From the NCBI GenBank assembly GCA_023269645.1, contig JAHFPR010000011.1, positions 9,314 to 20,710 of the forward strand: a stretch of 11,397 nt of DNA. Reading direction: 5' to 3'. Position 1 is the first letter of the stretch, and every line of letters starts with the position of its first letter. Of the stretch, positions 5,992 through 11,397 are shown piece after piece. The notes under the pieces were generated by a model, which was given only the letters and a program-made list of their open reading frames with translations, made no database searches and had not been told where the DNA came from. The position numbers and the translations under genes are program-made. The stretch comes from Alphaproteobacteria bacterium (GTDB lineage Bacteria; Pseudomonadota; Alphaproteobacteria; Rickettsiales; UBA8987).

Positions 5992-6465
5992 TTAATTCGA
6001 GAGCGTCTTCCCCTTGTTCCTGGATACAGAAGACGATGCGCCGGATGCAAACACTTTCGGGTCCAGCACCGTGGCAGGCGGAATCGGGAGCATTTCCCCC
6101 GCCTCATGCTTCTGCCCCGCCTCAAGCACTACCGCATTGCCGTCCAGCATATTCTGCAGTCCGGATTGCACCAGATCGATAACATCATCCACGTTCTTAT
6201 AGTGTTTCAGATCAAGATTGGCTGCCGTGTGCAGTGCTCCCGCCACCACACTGAACGCCTGCACTTGTTCGGAATCCTTTGCCGTGCGGAGCAGATGCTC
6301 GTAAATCGCTTCGCACTCCCGCACCTGTTCCAGAAAACCGCCGATGCTCCGGTCGGTAGCGGCAGCGGCGCGCTCAACGAGGTCGTTCAGGGCTTCGATA
6401 TAAACAAGTTCTTCGGTGGTTCTGGGCACAGGTTTTTCCCGATGGTTCTTTTGGTGATTATACAC
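5992..6465 (-). CDS. hypothetical helical protein, start uncertain
   Basis: No family recognised. From GTG 6465 the product is 157 residues. It is mostly amphipathic helix: TTEELVYIEALNDLVERAAAATDRSIGGFLEQVRECEAIYEHLL, then a second helical block around VQAFSVVAGALHTAANLDLKHYKNVDDVIDLVQSG, then a Pro/Ser/Gly-rich disordered tail ending in KTLSN. It has no signal peptide or membrane span and is probably cytoplasmic. The frame runs on to a TTG at 6513, but those first codons come from the inverted repeat of the inserted element, so that start is rejected. GTG 6429 (145 residues, GGGA upstream) is also plausible, and a TATAAT at 6462-6457 overlapping the N-terminus would favour it. It ends at the bidirectional terminator shared with groEL. 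Confidence 0.6.
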   Translation of the reverse strand: MYNHQKNHREKPVPRTTEELVYIEALNDLVERAAAATDRSIGGFLEQVRECEAIYEHLLRTAKDSEQVQAFSVVAGALHTAANLDLKHYKNVDDVIDLVQSGLQNMLDGNAVVLEAGQKHEAGEMLPIPPATVLDPKVFASGASSSVSRNKGKTLSN

Positions 6466-6494
6466 GGCGGTGGTTAATATAGCGTTAACGAAAA

Positions 6495-6674
6495 GGTAGT
6501 GTCCTAATTTCAAGAAATCGTCATTCCCGCGCAGGCGGGAATCCAGCGCGGCGTGTCTACGCCGCAGTAAGCTAAGATACTGTAATATCTAGAAAACTTA
6601 CAGTATTTACGCCGCAGACGCGGCTTTACTGGATTCCAGCTTTCGCTGGAATGACGGAAAATTAGGACAGTACC
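6495..6674. mobile_element. 180-bp MITE-like element with 8-bp target duplication
   Basis: The terminal inverted repeats are GGTAGTGTCCTAATTT (6495-6510) and its complement at 6659-6674, with 15 of 16 matching. The element is flanked by perfect direct repeats AACGAAAA at 6487-6494 and 6675-6682, the expected 8-bp target duplication. Inside is a nested palindrome: a CGTCATTCCCGC...GGGAATCCAG arm, a GCGGCGT/ACGCCGC pair and a central 9-bp stem (ATACTGTAA 6577-6585 with TTACAGTAT 6598-6606). No open frame for a transposase fits inside, so it must have been moved in trans. The inner CGTCATTCCCGC arm is shared with the element at 11253-11393, but the outer terminal repeats are not seen there. The family of the helper transposase is not assigned. 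Confidence 0.85.
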
Positions 6675-6711
6675 AACGAAAACGCCCGCTGGCTTTTTCT
6701 TCTTACACCAC

Positions 6712-6717
6712 TATAAT
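6712..6717 (+). promoter_or_regulatory. TATAAT -10 box placing the purU start site at or near its ATG
   Basis: A perfect TATAAT ends 7 nt before the purU ATG (6725). With the usual 6-8 nt from -10 to start, transcription would begin at the ATG or just before it. There is no Shine-Dalgarno in that gap, consistent with a leaderless message. The -35 region (around 6689-6695, CTGGCTT) is weak. Confidence 0.45.
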
Positions 6718-6724
6718 TCGCGCC

Positions 6725-7588
6725 ATGCCGAACACTGCGCACACATACATCCTCATTTTTTCCTGCCAGGATAAGCCCGGCATCGTGGCCGCCGTGGCGG
6801 GATTTCTGGCGGATCACGGGTGCAACATCCTCGAATCGCAGCAATATGGTGATGCCGTCACCGGGCGGTTTTTCATGCGCACGGCATTCGCTCCGGTCGG
6901 CAAGCCCCAGACCCTCGCCAGCCTGTACGCGCAATTCTCCTCCGTCGCCGACCATTTCGGCATGAACTGGGAGCTGCACGATACCGACCGCAAGGCGCGG
7001 GTGGTGATTGCCGTATCGAAATCCGGGCATTGCCTCAACCACCTGCTGCACCGCTATGCCAACGGCAAACTGCCCGTGGAGATTCCGGCGGTCATCTCCA
7101 ACCATCCGGATTTGAAGCAGATGGTGGAGTGGTACGATATTCCGTTTTACCACCTGCCCGTCACCCCGGAAACAAAGCCTGCGCAGGAAGCGCGCATCCT
7201 CGCGCTGATGCAGGAAGCCCAGGCGGATGTACTGGTGCTCGCGCGCTATATGCAGATTCTCTCGCCCGCGCTTTCAGAGAAGCTGAAAGGGCGCGCGATC
7301 AACATCCACCACTCCTTCCTGCCGAGCTTCAAGGGCGCGGAGCCTTATAAACAAGCCTACGAGCGCGGCGTGAAGATTATCGGCGCAACAGCGCATTATG
7401 TCACCGGCGATCTCGACGAGGGTCCGATCATCGAGCAGGAAGTCACCCGCGTGGATCACGCGCATACGCCGGAGCAGTTGAAGCTGCTCGGCCAGGATAT
7501 TGAAAGCCAGGTACTTTACCGCGCCCTCACCTGCCACATCGAGCACCGAGTACTCATCAATGGCCTGAAGACGGTGGTGTTCCGCTAG
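6725..7588 (+). CDS. purU: formyltetrahydrofolate deformylase (PurU)
   Basis: PurU hydrolyses 10-formyltetrahydrofolate to formate and tetrahydrofolate in the cytoplasm, balancing one-carbon pools and feeding formate to purine synthesis. The 287-residue product has an N-terminal ACT-type domain (residues 7-90: ILIFSCQDKPGIVAAVAGFL, GRFFMRTAF). A C-terminal formyltransferase-fold domain follows (RVVIAVSKSGHCLNHLL onward) with INIHHSFLPSFKGAEPY and HYVTGDLDEGPIIEQEV. The expected catalytic triad of this fold is Asn193, His195 and Asp231. The ACT domain and the ending HRVLINGLKTVVF separate it from PurN. ATG 6725 aligns with the family start, but no ribosome site precedes it; see the TATAAT entry. 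Its last 32 nt overlap the convergent FKBP-type gene. Confidence 0.95.
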   Translation: MPNTAHTYILIFSCQDKPGIVAAVAGFLADHGCNILESQQYGDAVTGRFFMRTAFAPVGKPQTLASLYAQFSSVADHFGMNWELHDTDRKARVVIAVSKSGHCLNHLLHRYANGKLPVEIPAVISNHPDLKQMVEWYDIPFYHLPVTPETKPAQEARILALMQEAQADVLVLARYMQILSPALSEKLKGRAINIHHSFLPSFKGAEPYKQAYERGVKIIGATAHYVTGDLDEGPIIEQEVTRVDHAHTPEQLKLLGQDIESQVLYRALTCHIEHRVLINGLKTVVFR

Positions 7589-8564
7589 TGCTCTGCTCCG
7601 GCTTCTCCACCTTCACCAGTTCCACCTCCACCTGCAGCACTTCATGGGGGGAAAGTGTGCCCAGATCCAGCTTCAGCAAAGTGGCTGGCGGAAGGATGAG
7701 GAACCGCTTGCCACCCGGTTTCATGCCCGCGATACCTTCCAGGTAATCCTGCGGCGTGTGCGATTCGCCCAGCACAAAGCTATGTTCCCCGCCGGATTCC
7801 CCCACCACAAGCCCGCGCGCGTCATAGAGGGTATAGCGTGTCGTCACCTTATCGCCTTTCACCACCACTTCCCCCTGCCCCGCTATTTCATCCAGTGCCT
7901 TGAAATCCAGGCGCGGCACGGGCGCGGCAGCGGGCGTTCCAGCGGGAAGTGCTTTGCCCGGCTTCACCGCCACCAGCTTCACCAGAAACGCTACCGTGCT
8001 TCCCGGCTTCACTTTCGGGTTCACGTAGGGCGGGTTATAACCAAGCTCCGGCGGCACGATCACCTGTATCGCGCCCTCCTGATGCATTCCCACAATCGCC
8101 TTCTCCAGGCCGGGCACGAGGGAGCCATCCCCCAGCACCAGCGTTGCGGGAGTGTCCCACATATTCTCGATCATCGTGCCATCCGGGAGTTTCCCGGCAT
8201 ATTGCACTGTCACCGTATCACCCGGCTTGACCGCAGGTTTTTCCGGATTTCCGGCATCCATCACCTCAATCTGCAATCCGTCATCCGGCTTGCTTTCGCC
8301 CGGCATTGATTCCTGCGCAGAGGCCGCATCCGCGCCATCCTCCAGTTTCACTTCCGATTCCGAAGATGCGGGTTTTTCCGCCGCCGCATCCGGTGCAGCA
8401 ACGGATTTTTCCTTGCCGAACATCGGAGAACCCCGATGCCCCTGCTGGTAATCCATGCCAATGACATAGAGGATAAATAAAAACGCGCCGAACTTGATCA
8501 GCCTGCTATCCAGAAGATAGTTGGACTGTACTGCTTTCTTCTTTTTTCCGGGGAAAAATATCAT
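7557..8564 (-). CDS. membrane-anchored FKBP-type protein with two FKBP-like domains
   Basis: FKBP-type peptidyl-prolyl isomerases speed cis-trans isomerisation of Xaa-Pro bonds during folding. The 335-residue product starts with a Lys-rich stretch (GKKKK, residues 6-10), then one membrane segment at about 24-38 (KFGAFLFILYVIG). The positive charges before it predict an inside N-terminus and a periplasmic body. An Ala/Glu/Ser-rich linker (50-95) leads to FKBP domain 1 (about 100-200: GDTVTVQYAGKLPDGT, LVPGLEKAIVGMHQEG, VPPELGYNP, TVAFLVKLV). A Pro/Ala linker then leads to a second FKBP-like domain (about 232-320: GDKVTTRYTLYDARG, LEGIAGMKPGGKRFLILPP, VLQVEVELVKV). Domain 2 lacks the P(P)ELAYG loop, and domain 1 has Leu where FKBP12 has Trp59, so activity may be weak. 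AAAGGAGGT precedes ATG 8564. It is the second gene of an operon, 14 nt after the ATPase gene. Confidence 0.88.
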   Translation of the reverse strand: MIFFPGKKKKAVQSNYLLDSRLIKFGAFLFILYVIGMDYQQGHRGSPMFGKEKSVAAPDAAAEKPASSESEVKLEDGADAASAQESMPGESKPDDGLQIEVMDAGNPEKPAVKPGDTVTVQYAGKLPDGTMIENMWDTPATLVLGDGSLVPGLEKAIVGMHQEGAIQVIVPPELGYNPPYVNPKVKPGSTVAFLVKLVAVKPGKALPAGTPAAAPVPRLDFKALDEIAGQGEVVVKGDKVTTRYTLYDARGLVVGESGGEHSFVLGESHTPQDYLEGIAGMKPGGKRFLILPPATLLKLDLGTLSPHEVLQVEVELVKVEKPEQSTSGTPPSSGH

Positions 8565-8567
8565 ACC

Positions 8568-8576
8568 ACCTCCTTT
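8568..8576 (-). promoter_or_regulatory. near-perfect Shine-Dalgarno of the FKBP gene
   Basis: The minus strand reads AAAGGAGGT, complementary to the 16S rRNA tail, 3 nt before ATG 8564 and just after the stop of the upstream ATPase gene. It fixes the start and supports an operon. Confidence 0.8.
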
Positions 8577-8578
8577 CC

Positions 8579-11230
8579 TTAAGCACCCTTGCCGGCTTTT
8601 GCCTTGATCTGCGCCAGATCTTCCGCCGATATATCGAACCGCCGCACGCCTTCCGCACCCGGCAGCCAGAGGAGATCCATCACCGCCGGATCGCGCACGA
8701 ACAACCGTTCGCCCTCCACCATCCCCATTTTAGGCGGCATGGTGTTCTTGGCAAGCCCGACTACGGTTTTCTCGCCCTCGCGCAGCAGGCCGATTACAAC
8801 GCGCGGGCGTTCCGCGAACGCATGAGCACCGGAAAGCACATCCAGCATATCCTGCGTTCTGGATGGCCTGGCCTCACGCTGCAGGTTATGCACAATCAGC
8901 ACCCCGCAATTCTTGGCGGCGGCGAATTTCTCAAGCGCATCGAAGAACCGGTTGGCGGTATCGTTATCCTGCCCTTCCTTGGCAACATATTTGCGCGCCG
9001 GATCAATAACGACGAGATCCACCTGCGGCAACCGCTTGAGATCATCCAGAAAATCGGCGATGTCGCGTCCGGAATTATCCGCCGCGAGGCCGAAATCCAA
9101 GCCAAACTTGAACATCAGCCGCTTGGAACGCTGCTGCGAATCCATGATTTCCGCGCGCGCCGTCATGATGCCCGGAGAATCCTCGCCGGATAAATAAATG
9201 GTCAGCCCCTGGCAATCCGTTTTGCTGATCTCCGATCCGAGCCAGCGCGGGTTAGGGTCATCCTTCTGCCAGTCAGATGAGGTAAGCAACGCAAGCCGAT
9301 GCACCAGGCTGCTTTTACCTGTCCCGCCCCCGCCCGCCAGCAGCGTGACCGACCCTTTCGGCAGCCACCCCGGAATCAGGAATTCAAATTTCTCCGATAC
9401 GGTGTTTTTGCGTCCTTCGCCCGTCATGTTCAGGAAATCGAGATTGCGACCGCAGAGGTTGAAATATTTGAGGTTCTGCTCCAGATTCGCCGCATCCATG
9501 CCGAAACGCGCCCACAGCTGCGGCAACCTGTCGTAAGCGCGCCAGCAATTGCCGGCATCCAGTACGCGCTGCAGCGGCAGGGTAAATTTTTCCAGAAGTT
9601 TCGTGCGTTCTTCCGGAGTTTTGGGAATAGCCTGCTCCATCCCCATCGCAGCGAACGCACCGTTCGTACAGAGATATTCCAGCCCGGTGGTGAGGTAATA
9701 CTGCCAGTATTCCTCGCCGTTTGCGCCCGATACATCAAAAATTTCCCGGCAGCCGGGGATGGGCAACACCTCCACCACCACCGCATTGGGCACGGATGCC
9801 ATCAGCTCCTCCGTGTGCAGGGCGAATTGCCGCTCGCGCTCCTCGCTATAGCCCTGCTCCGCCATTTCGACGCGCTCCTTTTCGATGCGCGCGCGCATGA
9901 CTTCCTTCGCCGCCTCGTTATATTGCTGACGCTTGTATTCGTTGATATCTTCCTCCCCGAACAGGAACGGCTCCTGCAGAAAACCGACAGCTTTCAGCCC
10001 TGATTCCTTCTCGCCCGCGCGGATGATAAACCCGGTCAGCAACCCTATATCCTTGAGGCGCGCGAGCATCCCCGGCTCATACACCTGCCTGCCCACGCAC
10101 ATACAGTTCGCCCACACCACGCCGGTTCCCAGCGGCGTAGGCATCCCGTTTTCATCCCGCTTATAGACCACCGGATCAATAAGCATCGGCGTGTTAGGCA
10201 GTACGCCAGCGTTGTAGTGGAGCTGCACCTTCCGCTCCACATCCTTGTAATCTTCCTCGTTATCGCGGAACCAGATTTCCGTCCCCGCCATCTTGGATCT
10301 CCAGTTGACCTGCGACGGTGAGGAATAGATGCGCATTTCGCCTTCCAGCCCGCACCGTTTGTTCGCCGCCCAGAGCAGTTCCATCTCATAGCGCACCTGC
10401 GAGACCATGCGGTCGCTTTCGATTTTGCTCTTGAGGTTGCGCTCCAGGTTGGCAACATCTGTCCCATAGCGTTCATAGATAATCTGCTCGCGCTGATAGG
10501 AATTCCAGCACTTGGCAGTATCCAGAAGATGCTGAAGATGGATGCGATGCTTTTCAAGGTCTTTGATGGAGGTGATCGCCGTGCCGTGGAAAATATCCTG
10601 AAATCCGGGATTTTGATAAACCGTCCCTTCCCGCGTGGTATATTCGAGGTCGGAAAGCAGGTAATAGCGGCTATAGGGGCCGGTGCTGTCAATATCGAGC
10701 AAATCGGCAAGCTGCTGTACGCCCGGCACAACGCTGCCTTCTTCCGCGAACTCCTTATCCATCGGCATGGCCGCTTCTTCCAGGAACGCCAGTGCCTTGA
10801 TGCCCGCACGGGGATTATCTCCGGAATGGTAAAAATCCGTAAAAACGCCGAGCTTCTCCAGCCGCTTTACTGCGTTGGGGTCTACTGCCTTCGTTCCGTC
10901 GCGCATCAGTCCGGTGCACCATACCACGCCTGATCCCAGCGGGATGGGTTTCGCCCCGGCGAGTTTCCGGTACACTACCGGATCGAGCAGCAAAGGGGTT
11001 TTTGGCTCGTGCCCCTCCTTGTACATGATCTCGACTTTCTTGATAACCAGCTCGATCTCTGCCGGGCCGAACCACACTTCATAGCCCGTTTCGGCAACTT
11101 TCCAGTTCTCGTGGCCGCGCGGCGAGAACATACGCATTTTGCCATCCAGCTTGTGCAGCCGGTGCGCCGCCCAGATATAGGCCAGCTCGCGCTTGATCTC
11201 GTGCAGGAAACTCTCGTTATAGGGGCGCAT
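8579..11230 (-). CDS. RepA-like (AAA_25 type) ATPase fused to a duplicated ~300-aa N-terminal unit
   Basis: The 883-residue product has two parts. The C-terminal third (about 614-883) is a RecA-fold ATPase of the RepA/AAA_25 type. It has Walker A AGGGGTGKSS (632-641, Lys639), Walker B VDLVVIDPARKY with Asp743, then a sensor-like VLIVHNLQREARPS and LSGAHAFAERPRVVIGLLR, the usual order in plasmid RepA-like hexameric helicases. The N-terminal two thirds are an unrecognised unit present twice: A (12-267) and B (279-588). Both carry LLW/YIWAA, DPVVY (83-87; 352-356), PLG(S/T)GVVW (97-104; 366-373), YY...LEY and CW..Y, ending G(T/M)D(V/A)ANLE(R/Q)NLK. Unit B has an extra charged helical insert of about 50 residues (426-477). 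ATG 11230 is preferred over TTG 11248 because GGAGG lies 3 nt before it. The next gene, an FKBP-type protein, is 14 nt downstream. Replication initiator or helicase is an inference from the C-terminal fold only. Confidence 0.88.
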   Translation of the reverse strand: MRPYNESFLHEIKRELAYIWAAHRLHKLDGKMRMFSPRGHENWKVAETGYEVWFGPAEIELVIKKVEIMYKEGHEPKTPLLLDPVVYRKLAGAKPIPLGSGVVWCTGLMRDGTKAVDPNAVKRLEKLGVFTDFYHSGDNPRAGIKALAFLEEAAMPMDKEFAEEGSVVPGVQQLADLLDIDSTGPYSRYYLLSDLEYTTREGTVYQNPGFQDIFHGTAITSIKDLEKHRIHLQHLLDTAKCWNSYQREQIIYERYGTDVANLERNLKSKIESDRMVSQVRYEMELLWAANKRCGLEGEMRIYSSPSQVNWRSKMAGTEIWFRDNEEDYKDVERKVQLHYNAGVLPNTPMLIDPVVYKRDENGMPTPLGTGVVWANCMCVGRQVYEPGMLARLKDIGLLTGFIIRAGEKESGLKAVGFLQEPFLFGEEDINEYKRQQYNEAAKEVMRARIEKERVEMAEQGYSEERERQFALHTEELMASVPNAVVVEVLPIPGCREIFDVSGANGEEYWQYYLTTGLEYLCTNGAFAAMGMEQAIPKTPEERTKLLEKFTLPLQRVLDAGNCWRAYDRLPQLWARFGMDAANLEQNLKYFNLCGRNLDFLNMTGEGRKNTVSEKFEFLIPGWLPKGSVTLLAGGGGTGKSSLVHRLALLTSSDWQKDDPNPRWLGSEISKTDCQGLTIYLSGEDSPGIMTARAEIMDSQQRSKRLMFKFGLDFGLAADNSGRDIADFLDDLKRLPQVDLVVIDPARKYVAKEGQDNDTANRFFDALEKFAAAKNCGVLIVHNLQREARPSRTQDMLDVLSGAHAFAERPRVVIGLLREGEKTVVGLAKNTMPPKMGMVEGERLFVRDPAVMDLLWLPGAEGVRRFDISAEDLAQIKAKAGKGA

Positions 11231-11252
11231 ATTCCTCCGTTTTATCAACCTT

Positions 11253-11393
11253 CGTCATTCCCGCGCAGGCGGGAATCCAGCGCAAGCCGCGTCTGCGGCG
11301 AAAAAACATCTTGCAACCAGCCCCTTTCCAGACCTTTTAATTTCCTGCGGCGTAGACACGCCGCGCCGGATTCCCGCCTGCGCGGGAATGACG
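11253..11393. repeat. palindromic element with perfect 26-bp inverted ends
   Basis: 11253-11278 (beginning CGTCATTCCCGCGCAGGCGG) and 11368-11393 are perfect inverted copies over 26 bp. Each arm is itself a small hairpin (ATTCCCGC GCAG GCGGGAAT). Inside are GC-rich sub-palindromes (GCCGCGTCTGCGGC; CGGCGTAGACACGCCG). The same arm sequence occurs inside the MITE-like element at 6519-6546. It lies immediately upstream of the ATPase gene, so any promoter for that gene would be within or beyond it. Whether it carries further terminal repeats on the right cannot be seen because the window ends. Confidence 0.82.
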
Positions 11394-11397
11394 GAGT

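Noticed and set aside
6466..6513. TTG 6513 as the start of the hypothetical helical protein
   Set aside because: The first codons would be encoded by the MITE terminal repeat and target duplication, and there is no convincing ribosome site.
11231..11248. TTG 11248 as the start of the ATPase
   Set aside because: GGAGG is placed for ATG 11230, and the six extra residues IKRRN are encoded by the ribosome site itself.
11253..11393. CRISPR array at the right end
   Set aside because: The repeats are inverted, not direct, with only two arms and no regular spacers, so it is a palindromic element.

Overview
The window looks like chromosomal DNA from an alphaproteobacterium of moderately high GC. The GroEL/GroES pair is alphaproteobacterial in style (GroEL ends in a GGM-rich tail), and a promoter of the alphaproteobacterial RpoH type (CTTG-N17-CCTATAT) precedes groES. 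Nothing in the sequence fixes the genus. The recognisable genes are core metabolism and protein folding, plus one large, unusual ATPase gene at the right end.

Layout from left to right. (1) A partial minus-strand gene (1-626) runs off the left edge and has a PGDYG-like segment. (2) ispH (isoprenoid synthesis) and argJ (arginine synthesis) lie head to tail on plus, each preceded by a copy of the same palindromic element. (3) A two-gene minus-strand unit follows: a 38-residue peptide gene coupled to a 98-residue hypothetical gene. It diverges from (4) the groES-groEL operon. (5) A bidirectional terminator separates groEL from a convergent hypothetical gene. (6) A 180-bp MITE-like element with 16-bp terminal inverted repeats and a perfect 8-bp target duplication lies between that gene and purU. 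(7) purU converges on, and overlaps by 32 nt, an operon on minus. That operon encodes first a protein of about 883 residues, with a tandemly duplicated N-terminal unit fused to a RepA-like RecA-fold ATPase, then a membrane-anchored FKBP-type protein with two FKBP-like domains. (8) A perfect 26-bp inverted repeat element closes the window.

The genes do not form one pathway: ispH, argJ and purU are unrelated housekeeping functions. Two features stand out. The duplicated-module ATPase is an architecture I do not recognise. The other is the density of hairpin-forming repeats: most intergenic gaps hold one. Five of these, in at least three sequence types, share the outer ends GTCAYYCC/GGRRTGAC or a near match, and two further hairpins with different sequences lie after argJ and between groES and groEL. 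No CRISPR array, tRNA, rRNA or transposase gene was seen, and no stretch longer than about 260 bases lacks a gene.
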